This document shows, one piece after another, positions 1 to 6,894 of a stretch of 13,502 nt of DNA. Under the pieces are notes generated by a model. That model had not been told where the DNA came from. It saw only the letters and a program-made list of their open reading frames with translations, and searched no databases. The stretch's first letter is position 1. Each line of letters starts with the position of its first letter. The position numbers and the translations under genes were made by a program. The DNA is from Fimbriimonadaceae bacterium (lineage in GTDB: Bacteria; Armatimonadota; Fimbriimonadia; Fimbriimonadales; Fimbriimonadaceae): NCBI GenBank assembly GCA_019454665.1, contig JACFNW010000018.1:1-13502 (forward strand), in the 5' to 3' direction.

Positions 1-657
1 TTTCCCAAGCCCGACACCGCCGTGCTCAAGGTGCCCACGTTCGACCTGGGCTACAGCGCCAAGCGCGTGACCGAACTCTTCGAACAGATCGAAAAGAAGC
101 AGCCTAAGAACCTGGTGCTCGACCTGCGGTCGAACGGCGGCGGCGCGGTGATGAACATGCTGCACCTGCTGAACAAGGTGCTCCCGCCCGACACCGAGAT
201 CGGCGCGTTCGTGTCGAAGGACCAGGTCGAGGCGTTCGCCGAAGAGACCAAGGGCGATGCCAAAGACGTGGTGGCCGTGGCCAAGTGGGTCCCCGCCAAG
301 GTGAAGACGTGGGACACGGGGCAATTCTATTTCAAGGGCCACATCGCCGTGCTGGTGAACGGCGCCAGCGGCAGCGCCTCGGAAATCGTGGCTGCGGCGC
401 TCAAGGAGAAGGCGGGTTCGCCCGTCATCGGTTCGCGGTCGGCGGGTGCGGTGCTCGCGTCGCTGATCATGCCCATTTCGCACGGCTGGCACCTGCAATT
501 CCCGGTGACCGACTACGTCACGATCGGCGGGCTGCGCATCGAGGGCAACGGGGTGCAGGTAGATCATGAGGCGCCCATGCCCCGCCCGTTTGAAAAAGAC
601 TTGGGGCTTGAAAAGGCGCTCGAAGTGCTGACCACGCTCGCCCGTCGCGACGGCTGA
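1..657 (+). CDS. S41 family peptidase, C-terminal part (cut by left edge)
   Basis: The frame is open from the first base, so the gene begins outside the window; the 218 visible codons cover the S41 catalytic domain. Counting from the edge, residues 41-48 read DLRSNGGG, the conserved strand and turn of tail-specific proteases. Residues 120-127 (NGASGSAS, then E-I) hold the nucleophile block, with S125 the expected catalytic serine. In Tsp/CtpA enzymes a lysine lies 25 residues later; here that place is A150, in the run SRSAGA. Such AGA-type sequences occur in S41 members that do not use the Ser-Lys dyad (tricorn/IRBP-like), so the protein may use another base or be a weak protease. The family cleaves protein C-termini or processes exported proteins, normally in the periplasm. 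PDZ domain and signal peptide, if any, lie upstream. Family sure; mechanism unsure. Confidence 0.9.
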   Translation, partial: FPKPDTAVLKVPTFDLGYSAKRVTELFEQIEKKQPKNLVLDLRSNGGGAVMNMLHLLNKVLPPDTEIGAFVSKDQVEAFAEETKGDAKDVVAVAKWVPAKVKTWDTGQFYFKGHIAVLVNGASGSASEIVAAALKEKAGSPVIGSRSAGAVLASLIMPISHGWHLQFPVTDYVTIGGLRIEGNGVQVDHEAPMPRPFEKDLGLEKALEVLTTLARRDG

Positions 658-676
658 CGTTCGAAGCCGGCCGAGA

Positions 677-697
677 CCGCAGGCTGCGCCTCTGCGG
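677..697 (+). terminator. Hairpin after the S41 gene, possible terminator
   Basis: CCGCAG (677-682) and CTGCGG (692-697) form a perfect six-base-pair GC-rich stem with a nine-base loop, beginning 19 bases after the TGA stop of the S41 protease gene. No T-tract follows, so this is not a classical intrinsic terminator. It sits in the 122-base gap before tatA and may mark the end of the upstream transcript. Confidence 0.35.
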
Positions 698-753
698 GTG
701 CGGGAGGCGGGAGCGAGTGGGGTCGCCGACCGAACGCCGTGCGCTCGTTGGCG

Positions 754-759
754 TATACT
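754..759 (+). promoter_or_regulatory. Candidate -10 element for tatA
   Basis: TATACT differs from the TATAAT consensus in one base and lies 20 bases before the tatA ATG, which would give a leader of about 14 bases. No convincing -35 hexamer is found 16-18 bases upstream (the place is occupied by CGAACG), so the call rests on the -10 alone. The leader carries only a weak AGG as ribosome-binding sequence. Confidence 0.35.
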
Positions 760-779
760 CTCATTGAGTCAGGTTCGTT

Positions 780-998
780 ATGCTCAACACCTTTGCAATC
801 GGTCTGCCCAGCGGCACGGAATGGATTTGGATCCTCGTGGTCGTTCTGCTGTTGTTCGGTGGAAAGAAGATCCCCGAACTGATGCGCGGCGTCGGCAAGG
901 GCGTCGGCGAACTGCAGAAGGGGCTGGAAGAAGGCAAGAAGCAGCTTCAGACAGCCATCGAGGAGGAGGACAAGTCCACCTCGACCCCTCACCACTAG
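780..998 (+). CDS. tatA: Twin-arginine translocase subunit TatA/TatE
   Basis: This 72-residue protein has the standard TatA layout. A short periplasmic N-terminus is followed by one membrane helix at about residues 14-27 ([12 protein letters not shown]). The hinge FGGKKIPEL (26-34) matches the family's FG-x-K-x-L/I-P-E-L pattern. An amphipathic helix rich in Gly, Lys and Glu runs from about 35 to 60, and the tail is acidic and polar. TatA oligomers form the variable-size channel that moves folded proteins with twin-arginine signals across the inner membrane. No tatC is in the window, so the gene is separate from the rest of the machinery here. Start is the ATG 20 bases after a TATACT box. The last codons contain AGGAGGAGG (961-969), coding for the Glu run, which may also serve the next gene as ribosome-binding sequence. 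Confidence 0.93.
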   Translation: MLNTFAIGLPSGTEWIWILVVVLLLFGGKKIPELMRGVGKGVGELQKGLEEGKKQLQTAIEEEDKSTSTPHH

Positions 999-1045
999 CC
1001 CGTTTCGGCTGGTACGGGTTCTCGTTCGAGCACCCGTCCGATTGG

Positions 1046-1786
1046 ATGCCCGCCGCCCTCATCGGCGATCGCAAAGAAGGCTACGCCCGATTGGCTGGCG
1101 ACGGAACCCGGTCGCTCCATGTGCGCTGGCACACGGGCAAGCCCGCCAAGAGCCTGCGCCCCGCGCTCGACGGCTACCTGGAACGCCTCCGCCGCGACGC
1201 CAAGAAAGCCAAGCTCGCGTTCCGCTCCGAAGTCGCCGAAGAGCCCGGCGCGCTCCTTTACAAGTGGCAGGCCGAGCAACAAGGTCGTGGCGTCGTGTTC
1301 CGCGATGCCGACGCATCCCGCGTTTTCTTTCTCGAAGTCGTGGGTGCCCGCAAGGACAGTCTGCTGCCCGTCATGCGCGGCGTCAAGGCCAGCTTCCAAA
1401 CCCATGACGGCGACCGCGAGTTGTGGTCGGTGGCCGGGGTCGGTGCGTGGATGCCCAAGGGCATGAAGGTGGCCAAGAAGCAGTTTCTCGCCGGTCGCGC
1501 CGCCCTTCTATTCGAAGCGCGAGGCACCACGGTCCGAATGGAGCGATGGTCGTTTGCCGAGCAGCTCGTGGCCAAGCACGGGCTCACCGGCTGGGCGCAC
1601 TCCGCTTTGGCCCTGCCGATGGAGCCCATGGCGACCTCGGAGTTCGAGGCATCGCTCAGCCACCGCAAGTGGATGGTCGCCACGGAGGCCCTCGTCCGTC
1701 TGCGCCCCCAATCGAACCAGATCGAGGCGCTCGTCCTGCGCACGCGGCGGCAAACGCCAAGGTTGGACCCCTCGTGGTGGGCTTGA
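1046..1786 (+). CDS. Uncharacterised protein, start codon unresolved
   Basis: I do not recognise this protein. From the ATG at 1046 it is 246 residues, soluble-looking, rich in Arg, Lys and Trp, with no signal peptide or membrane segment. The same frame is open upstream, and the codons just before the ATG spell GWYGFSFEHPSDW (1007-1045). That is the kind of beta-strand opening seen at the start of PsbP/DUF1795-like domains, so the real N-terminus probably lies earlier. Yet there is no ATG, GTG or TTG in this frame between about 830 and 1046. An AGGAGGAGG sequence lies inside tatA at 961-969. The gene follows tatA directly and its TGA stop overlaps the start region of the PqqD-like gene, so it belongs to that transporter operon. 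Existence is fairly sure; the start is not. Confidence 0.7.
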   Translation: MPAALIGDRKEGYARLAGDGTRSLHVRWHTGKPAKSLRPALDGYLERLRRDAKKAKLAFRSEVAEEPGALLYKWQAEQQGRGVVFRDADASRVFFLEVVGARKDSLLPVMRGVKASFQTHDGDRELWSVAGVGAWMPKGMKVAKKQFLAGRAALLFEARGTTVRMERWSFAEQLVAKHGLTGWAHSALALPMEPMATSEFEASLSHRKWMVATEALVRLRPQSNQIEALVLRTRRQTPRLDPSWWA

Positions 1787-2178
1787 TCCAAAAGCTGTTC
1801 GCCCGCCCCGCGCTCGACCCCGCGTCGCTGCGCCGCGCCAAGCCGCTCCGCCACCCCGAAGCCGAATCGGAAGCTCGGGAAGATGGGCTGGTGCTCGTTC
1901 GCGTTCCCGTGGCCAAGTCCCGTTGGCCCTGGGCCAAGCGGGCGACGCACCGCACGTTCGAGTTGGAGGCGATCGGGGCTTTCGTGTGGGGACTCTGCGA
2001 CGGGGAACGCACCGTAGAAGGAATCACGCGCGCCTTGCGCGAACAGTTCAAGCTGAACCGAGTCGAAGCGGAGGCGGCGCTCGTCGCCTTTCTCCAGACG
2101 CTCTCCCGAAGGGGCTTGATCGCCCTGATGATGCCGGAGACCGCCCATGCCAAACGACGTACGCGCCACCGCCGTTAA
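1774..2178 (+). CDS. PqqD-like protein (RRE-type winged helix)
   Basis: A 134-residue protein whose residues 61-118 match the PqqD pattern: a hydrophobic strand (FELEAIGAFVWGL), the turn CDGERTV, a helix (EGITRALREQF), then EAEAALVAFLQTLSRRGLI. PqqD binds the PqqA precursor peptide and hands it to a radical-SAM enzyme; related RRE domains bind leader peptides in many RiPP pathways. No pqq genes or radical-SAM enzyme are visible, so a role in PQQ synthesis is not supported. The N-terminal 55 residues are basic with two Trp (SRWPW). GTG at 1774 is chosen because AAGG lies at 1759-1762; GTG 1777 or TTG 1783 are alternatives, all overlapping the previous stop. Its end overlaps the permease gene by 32 bases. 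Family good, function open. Confidence 0.82.
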   Translation: MVGLIQKLFARPALDPASLRRAKPLRHPEAESEAREDGLVLVRVPVAKSRWPWAKRATHRTFELEAIGAFVWGLCDGERTVEGITRALREQFKLNRVEAEAALVAFLQTLSRRGLIALMMPETAHAKRRTRHRR

Positions 2179-2734
2179 GGACACCGACCCGCCGTTCTGG
2201 GTCGCATGGAACCAAGCGCTGGCCAGCATCCGCGTGCGTTTCTGGCGGCAGGCCATCACAACGGCAGGCGTCGGTCTGGGCATCGCGTTCTTCACCAGCA
2301 TGCAGATTCAGCGGCTGGCCGACACCTCGACCGACCTCGGCGCTCAGGCGCGCAGCGCCTGGCTCGCAGGCACGGCGTTGCTCATGTGCTTGGTCGGCAT
2401 CACCAATTCGATGCTGATGTCGGTGACCGAACGCTACCGCGAGATCGGCACGTTCAAGTGCCTCGGGGCGTCCGACTCGTTCATCGTCAAGGTGTTCGTG
2501 CTGGAATCGCTGCTGCTGGGGTTCATGGGCTCGCTGCTGGGTTCGGTCATCGGCGCCGGGGCGATGGTTGCGGTGGTTCGGATGCAGGGCACCGCGATTG
2601 GAGTCGGCGCTTGGCTCCAGGTTGTCGCGCTTGGCACGGGGGTGGGGCTGCTCATGACGGTCGTCGCCGCCATCGCGCCCGCGATTCAAGCCGCACGCAT
2701 GCCCGCCGCCGCTGCGCTGAGGGTGGACGTGTAA
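2147..2734 (+). CDS. Compact FtsX/MacB-type ABC transporter permease
   Basis: This is a 195-residue inner-membrane protein with four predicted membrane segments at about residues 34-53, 71-92, 112-144 and 158-181. The sequence ERYREIGTFKCLGAS (95-109) is the cytoplasmic coupling region of FtsX-type permeases. The ending PAIQAARMPAAAALRVDV matches the family's closing A-R-x-x-P-x-x-A-L-R pattern. MacB and LolC/E permeases run to about 400 residues, with a large periplasmic domain between the first two helices; here only some 17 residues connect them. The protein therefore looks like a bare membrane core and presumably works as a dimer with the ATPase encoded next. GGAGA (2136-2140) lies six bases before the ATG. 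The gene starts inside the PqqD-like gene, and its TAA shares one base with the ATPase start. Confidence 0.88.
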   Translation: MPNDVRATAVKDTDPPFWVAWNQALASIRVRFWRQAITTAGVGLGIAFFTSMQIQRLADTSTDLGAQARSAWLAGTALLMCLVGITNSMLMSVTERYREIGTFKCLGASDSFIVKVFVLESLLLGFMGSLLGSVIGAGAMVAVVRMQGTAIGVGAWLQVVALGTGVGLLMTVVAAIAPAIQAARMPAAAALRVDV

Positions 2735-3426
2735 TGGCCGAGGTCGTCGTCCGCACCACCGATCTCGCCAAACAGTACGGCGAAGGCGAGAACGCCGTCC
2801 ACGCTCTGAACGGCGTCACGTGCGCGATCTACAGCGGCGAGTACCTCTCCATCGTCGGCCCTTCGGGGTCGGGCAAGAGCACGCTGTTCAATATGATCGG
2901 GGGCCTCGACCGCCCGACGGGCGGCTCGGTGTTCATCAACTCGGTGGACATCGCGCAGCTTACGCCCAAGGAACTCGCGTTCCTGCGCTGCCACACCATC
3001 GGCTACATCTTCCAGACGTTCAACCTGATCACGGTGCGGACGGCGCTCGAGAACGTGGTGCTGCCCATGCTCTTTGCAGGCCTATCTCCCGAAGACGCCG
3101 AGGAACGGGCGATGAAGAAGCTCGACCTCGTGGGTCTTGGGCACCGCTACCACCACCGTCCCGCCGAACTCTCGGGCGGGCAGCAGCAACGCGTGGCCAT
3201 CGCGCGCGCCCTTGCCAACGACCCCGCCATCGTGCTCGCCGACGAGCCCACGGGCAACCTGGACCTGAAGACGGGCCAAGAAATCATCGACCTGCTGCGG
3301 CGATTGAACCAAGAAGAAGGCGTGACCGTGATCTCGGCCACCCACGACCACAAGATGCTCGGCGTCTCCGACCGCATCTTCCACATCTCCGACGGCAAGT
3401 TGGAGCGGATCGAAGAGCGGACCTGA
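2734..3426 (+). CDS. ABC transporter ATP-binding protein, LolD/MacB type
   Basis: A 230-residue nucleotide-binding subunit with every motif intact: Walker [10 protein letters not shown] (42-50), Q-loop Gln in IFQTFN (about 92-97), signature LSGGQQQR (146-153), Walker B VLADEP (167-172) with E171 as catalytic glutamate, D-loop GNLD (174-177) and H-loop H194. The length and the motif set match LolD/MacB/FtsE-type ATPases, which power mechanotransmission permeases such as FtsX family members rather than classical importers. Its ATG overlaps the permease stop in TAATG, so the two are almost certainly made together. Substrate is unknown; the neighbouring PqqD-like protein and subtilase hint at a peptide or lipoprotein-like cargo, but that is inference. 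Confidence 0.95.
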   Translation: MAEVVVRTTDLAKQYGEGENAVHALNGVTCAIYSGEYLSIVGPSGSGKSTLFNMIGGLDRPTGGSVFINSVDIAQLTPKELAFLRCHTIGYIFQTFNLITVRTALENVVLPMLFAGLSPEDAEERAMKKLDLVGLGHRYHHRPAELSGGQQQRVAIARALANDPAIVLADEPTGNLDLKTGQEIIDLLRRLNQEEGVTVISATHDHKMLGVSDRIFHISDGKLERIEERT

Positions 3427-3462
3427 ACGAATCCCCGGGCGTAGCGGTCAAACTGTAGAGCG

Positions 3463-5394
3463 ATGGTCGTCCTGTGCGCACTGGCGGCGATCGGTGGGGT
3501 CCAAGGCACCGCACCGGTCTTGAACGAGGGCTGGCTCAGCCACCCCAGACGCTTGATGGTCCAAGGCCCGGCCAAGGAAGCCCAGACGCATGCCGAATCG
3601 CTTGGCGGGCGCGTGCTTCAGCGCCTCGACGAGATCAGCGTCAGCATCCTCGAGTTCCCCCAGCACGACCTGGTTCGAGCCAAGCGTCGGCTTCAGAGCG
3701 AGGAGACGTTCGGATTCGTCCACTACGACCGCGCAGCCAGGATCGCCTACGAACCCAACGACCCCCTGTGGCCGGACATGTGGCACATGCGCGCCATCCG
3801 GGCGAACGAGGCGTGGGACCTGCACAAGGGCTCGCCAAACGTCGTCGTGGCCGTGATTGACACGGGCGTGAACGTCAACCACGAAGACCTCGCGGCCAAC
3901 ATCTGGGTGAACCAAGACGAGATCCCCAACAACGGCCTTGACGACGACGCCAACGGCTATGTGGACGACGTCAACGGCTACGACTTCACCTACGGCGACC
4001 CCAACCCCGACGACGTCAACGGCCACGGCACAGCTTGCTCCGGCCTCGTCGCCGCGATCCAAGACAACGCCAAAGGTGGGACAGGCGTCGCGCCGCTGGT
4101 CAAGGTGATGGCCATCAAGGCCGCGCAAGACGACGGCTACTTCTACGACTCCGCCACCGTGCCGGCGTACATCTACTGCGCGAACAACGGCGCGAAAGTG
4201 CTCTCGATGAGCTACTTCTCGGACCGCGTCAGCCCTTCCGAGCGCGCCGCGCTCGAGTTCTGCGTGTGGAAAGGCGTGTTGCCGATCGCGGCCGCCGGCA
4301 ACGCCTCGACGGTCTACACGTACTACCCCGCCGCGTACGAATCGGTGGTGAGCGTTGCGGCTTTGGCGACCAACCTGACCAAAGCCGGCTTCAGCAACCA
4401 CGGATCGTGGGTGGATGTCTCGGCCCCGGGCACAAGCCTTCGCACTTCGACGACCTCGGGCGGCTATACGACCTCTTTCGGCGGGACCAGCGGCGCGTGT
4501 CCGCACGCGGCGGGCGTGGCGGCGCTCATCCTCTCCGCCAAGCCTAACGCCTCGGTCGCCGAGGTGCGCGCGATCTTGGAGGACTCCGCGACCCTTCAAA
4601 CCCAAGCCCCCTTTGGGGAGTTCGCCAATTACGGGCTGGTGGATGCGCGCCGCGCCTTGGAAACGGCCTTGAACCTCTCGGTGCCCGATGTCAAACCCAG
4701 CAAGGTGCGCGGCGCGGAGTGGCTCCCTGGCGGCTTCAATGCGCGCTCGCGCCCGCGCCAAAGCGTTCGGGTCTACGGGCGGGGCCTGAACCGGGCCGAC
4801 CTGCGCGCTTGGTTCGGCAGCCGTTTGGTGCGACCGTCGCGAGCGGCGCGCGACTATGCCGAGTTCGCCGTGCCGTCGGGCGTTCTGGGCCGCTGGTTCC
4901 GAGTGGTGGCGGGAGCCGAGGAACTGGCCGCCTACCCGCTGCCCCTCGAAGCGTGGTCGGTGCCCATGCGCGAAGCCTCTGTTCCCGGTGGCGGGAGTTC
5001 GGTCAACGGCGGCTTTGCCGAGACGATGGCCGCCGACGGCGTTTCGATGGTGGTGACGCGCCGCAACGACGGCAACATCTTGGTGCATGGCACGCTGAAA
5101 GTGCCGACGGGCATTCAGCGGGGCGTGTTGCGCGTGGTTCGCCGCTACCCTGGCTCGGCGGGCGGGACGGAGCGGTTGCGGGTCTACGACTGGTCCACCG
5201 CCTCGTTCCCGTACGGCTCGTTCGTCGAGCTCTTTTCCGGCCCCCCTCCGACCGGCATGACCGAAGCCGCGTTCGTGCTGAACAACGTGCAAACCTTGGC
5301 CGACGACGAAGGCATCCTGTATTTCCAGATTCTGACTACGGATCAGGCATCGGGCGTGACTCTGGAACTCGACCGCGTGGCGTTCACGGGATAG
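3463..5394 (+). CDS. Secreted S8 (subtilisin-like) serine protease
   Basis: A 643-residue subtilase with the complete catalytic set: D133 in VIDTGVN, H188 in NGHGTACSG, oxyanion N280 in AAAGNAS and S343 in [11 protein letters not shown]. Residues 1-15 form a short hydrophobic leader ending VQG, apparently a signal peptide although it lacks the usual basic start; no earlier start exists because of an in-frame TAG at 3442. Residues about 20-110 look like an inhibitor-I9-type prodomain. The Asn/Asp-rich stretch [18 protein letters not shown] (152-169) is typical of calcium-binding insertions in environmental subtilases. Beyond 405 lie an IPT-like beta domain (about 415-490) and a second beta-sandwich (about 500-643), probably for binding or anchoring. 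It follows the ATPase gene by 36 bases with a weak ribosome-binding sequence, so co-transcription is likely but unproved. Confidence 0.93.
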   Translation: MVVLCALAAIGGVQGTAPVLNEGWLSHPRRLMVQGPAKEAQTHAESLGGRVLQRLDEISVSILEFPQHDLVRAKRRLQSEETFGFVHYDRAARIAYEPNDPLWPDMWHMRAIRANEAWDLHKGSPNVVVAVIDTGVNVNHEDLAANIWVNQDEIPNNGLDDDANGYVDDVNGYDFTYGDPNPDDVNGHGTACSGLVAAIQDNAKGGTGVAPLVKVMAIKAAQDDGYFYDSATVPAYIYCANNGAKVLSMSYFSDRVSPSERAALEFCVWKGVLPIAAAGNASTVYTYYPAAYESVVSVAALATNLTKAGFSNHGSWVDVSAPGTSLRTSTTSGGYTTSFGGTSGACPHAAGVAALILSAKPNASVAEVRAILEDSATLQTQAPFGEFANYGLVDARRALETALNLSVPDVKPSKVRGAEWLPGGFNARSRPRQSVRVYGRGLNRADLRAWFGSRLVRPSRAARDYAEFAVPSGVLGRWFRVVAGAEELAAYPLPLEAWSVPMREASVPGGGSSVNGGFAETMAADGVSMVVTRRNDGNILVHGTLKVPTGIQRGVLRVVRRYPGSAGGTERLRVYDWSTASFPYGSFVELFSGPPPTGMTEAAFVLNNVQTLADDEGILYFQILTTDQASGVTLELDRVAFTG

Positions 5395-5414
5395 TCATGT
5401 TTGGTTGAGGTTTG

Positions 5415-5430
5415 GCTGGGGCTTGGCTGG
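5415..5430 (+). repeat. G/T-rich 16-mer, copy 1
   Basis: GCTGGGGCTTGGCTGG lies 20 bases after the stop of the subtilase gene, on its coding strand. A copy with one mismatch lies 16 bases after the stop of the lemA-like gene on that gene's coding strand (7227-7212). Both sit in a longer G/T-rich run, so this may be a 3'-untranslated motif or drift of a simple repeat. Confidence 0.5.
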
Positions 5431-5531
5431 TGTTTGGTGTGGTGCCGAACCCTCAGAGCGTACGATTGATGGTCATGGTCTGGCGAGGACCTCATGCGAT
5501 CAGACGACGGTAGACCTTCGACTCGCTCAGA

Positions 5532-5574
5532 CCGTGGCACCCGGCTCTTAGCTCCCACTTCCGGGGTGCCACGG
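5532..5574. repeat. Inverted repeat A (hairpin)
   Basis: CCGTGGCACCCGG (5532-5544) pairs with CCGGGGTGCCACGG (5561-5574): 13 base pairs with one bulged G and a 16-base loop. Its core CGTGGCACCC recurs at 6826-6835 beyond the nuclease gene. No T-tract follows. Its right arm shares 5570-5574 with hairpin B, so the two cannot form together. REP-like intergenic elements have this shape. Confidence 0.65.
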
Positions 5575-5633
5575 CCTGCCCGGGCCTCGACCATCTTCCG
5601 AGAACGATGGGCATCTTTGCCCGGCAGGCCGTG
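5570..5633. repeat. Inverted repeat B (hairpin)
   Basis: CACGGCCTGCCCGGGC (5570-5585) pairs with GCCCGGCAGGCCGTG (5619-5633): 15 base pairs with one bulged C. Inside the 33-base loop, CCATC (5591-5595) can pair with GATGG (5606-5610). The stem overlaps hairpin A by five bases. It could be a REP-type element, a remnant of a mobile repeat, or a structured RNA leader; no T-tract supports a terminator. Confidence 0.65.
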
Positions 5634-5679
5634 CTTGTCTCACCGCAAGATTCCTCCATCCACTCTTGTAGGGGGTCGC

Positions 5680-5709
5680 TTGTCTTGCTCGCGCAATTCT
5701 GGATATAAT
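5680..5709 (+). promoter_or_regulatory. Promoter of the nuclease gene
   Basis: TTGTCT (5680-5685; four of six consensus bases) and a perfect TATAAT (5704-5709) are separated by 18 bases. Transcription would begin near 5716, beside the GTG at 5717, which implies a leaderless or nearly leaderless mRNA. This is the best promoter match in the window. Confidence 0.6.
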
Positions 5710-5716
5710 TAGAAGC

Positions 5717-6631
5717 GTGGACGAAGGATTCCAATCCAGGCTGTTGGCTCAGCTTGAACGGTTGGCCAACGGTCTTGAAGCGGTGGCCAATGCGCTGTCC
5801 TCCAGCGACACGGCGTCGGTGAGACCTTCGAACAGTGCCACGGAGGGCTCGACCATGGTGAACAGCCATGGGCCGAACGATCCGGTGACTTCGCCTGCCG
5901 TAGCGGCACTAAACTCGAGAGGTATTCGCATCAAGGTACTGCCCCCTCCCTCCGAGGGCGACGAGTTGTTTGACCGCTTCTCCATGTTTTTGGGCGATCG
6001 GTACAACCATCTGTCAGACCTGCTACGATGGCTCAAGCGATGCATGCAGGGCGGTGACAGGTTCACCATGAACCTAAGGTCCACACCGCAGGAACACATC
6101 ACCAGCATTTGCCAGTTTTGCGGCGACCTCCACAAGGCAGCGTTCTTGACATCCTTTCGGTACTCGAAGTCGCCCCTCTTCAAGCTGGAGGCAACTGTCA
6201 GCAACGCGCCTCACGTTCAGAAGCTCTTAGGAGGTCACTGGCTCGAGCGCTACGTCGTCCTCACCGTCTGCCGACATGGCATCACCGACCTGCTTCTCAA
6301 TCCTCAGGTTATCCTCCCAAACGGAGATGACTTTGAACTCGACATATTTGCAACGGACATTCATGGCGAGCCATTGTGGATTGAGGCCAAGACTGGGGAC
6401 TATCAAAACCACGTTGTGAAGTACTCAAAGATGGCAAGGGTACTCGGGCTGAATCGCGAACGGAGCATTCTGCTCGTCCCCGACCTGCCCCGCGATCAAT
6501 GCCGAAGCCTTGGTGGCCTGTACGGGCTCACGGTACTCAATATGGAGATGTGGCATGGGATGTGGGGCCCGAACTCACCCAAACGGGGATCATCGGAACC
6601 TACGGTCTCGACTGGTTTTCCCGGCCAGTAA
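5717..6631 (+). CDS. Putative PD-(D/E)XK nuclease, Card1/DUF1887-like core without CARF
   Basis: A 304-residue soluble protein. Residues 3-28 form an amphipathic helix and 30-68 a Ser/Thr/Asn-rich linker. A helical region (about 79-165) precedes the nuclease-like core: GGHWLERYV with E177, a beta-hairpin ending PNGDDFELDIF with D209, and LWIEAKTGDYQ with E223-x-K225 and Q230. This D...ExK order plus an upstream helix Glu is the metal-binding site of PD-(D/E)XK enzymes. GG-x-WLE followed by ELD and E-x-KTG resembles the nuclease half of Card1/Can2 proteins, which degrade nucleic acid when a CARF domain binds cyclic oligoadenylate; no CARF is present. GTG 5717 is used since the helix begins at once and the promoter leaves no room upstream. 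The last 14 residues look non-conserved. Less GC-rich codons than its neighbours suggest transfer. Fold likely; biological role unknown. Confidence 0.72.
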   Translation: MDEGFQSRLLAQLERLANGLEAVANALSSSDTASVRPSNSATEGSTMVNSHGPNDPVTSPAVAALNSRGIRIKVLPPPSEGDELFDRFSMFLGDRYNHLSDLLRWLKRCMQGGDRFTMNLRSTPQEHITSICQFCGDLHKAAFLTSFRYSKSPLFKLEATVSNAPHVQKLLGGHWLERYVVLTVCRHGITDLLLNPQVILPNGDDFELDIFATDIHGEPLWIEAKTGDYQNHVVKYSKMARVLGLNRERSILLVPDLPRDQCRSLGGLYGLTVLNMEMWHGMWGPNSPKRGSSEPTVSTGFPGQ

Positions 6632-6894
6632 CCCAAGAGATGGCTCGGAACCTTCCCGCGTCCAGTTCTGCGGTTGATTGGCACGCGGTGGCCCGTTCCA
6701 TGCTGCGGCACGACGGTAGCGCCTCGACTCGCGCAGTCGTGACCATTTGCCTCAAATCCTGCATATCACGAGTTCCGACCCCGCGAAGACCCCGTTTCGA
6801 TGGAGCCGTACAGGGGTCGGGAACTCGTGGCACCCATAGGTTGTACGGGAATCAGGCGGACCGAAGGGATAGGGGCCGGTCGAGGACCAGCCGA
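6632..6894. other. Gap between convergent genes
   Basis: These 263 bases separate the nuclease gene from the convergent small membrane protein. They contain a short dyad CACGAC (6709-6714) / GTCGTG (6736-6741) and the strong inverted repeat at 6767-6829. I see no tRNA and no gene with ribosome-binding sequence. Confidence 0.6.
6767..6829. repeat. Long inverted repeat, possible bidirectional terminator
   Basis: CACGAGTTCCGACCCC (6767-6782) pairs with GGGGTCGGGAACTCGTG (6813-6829): 16 base pairs with a single bulged G and a 30-base loop. Lying between two convergent genes, it is well placed to end both transcripts, although no T-tract flanks it. The right arm runs into CGTGGCACCC (6826-6835), also found in hairpin A upstream of the nuclease. 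Confidence 0.6.

Larger units (their letters stand above)
5395..5716. other. 322-base gap with G/T-rich repeats, two hairpins and a promoter
   Basis: No credible gene lies here. The first part (5401-5442) is a G/T-rich run with repeated TTTGG and TTGGCTGG units. The middle (5532-5633) holds two large overlapping hairpins listed separately. The end carries a promoter for the nuclease gene. A 72-codon frame from 5494 crosses the hairpins and has no protein-like character. Confidence 0.7.

Noticed and set aside
3448..5292. 614-codon open frame on the minus strand across the subtilase gene
   Set aside because: It is antisense to a clear S8 protease with full catalytic motifs; its product is rich in Arg, Val, His and Gly with no domain, as expected from GC-rich antisense frames.
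5494..5712. 72-codon frame before the nuclease gene
   Set aside because: It crosses both hairpins and the promoter and shows no domain or ribosome-binding sequence.
5395..6894. CRISPR array or tRNA in the non-coding parts of the island
   Set aside because: No regularly spaced direct repeats and no cloverleaf with a T-loop sequence were seen.
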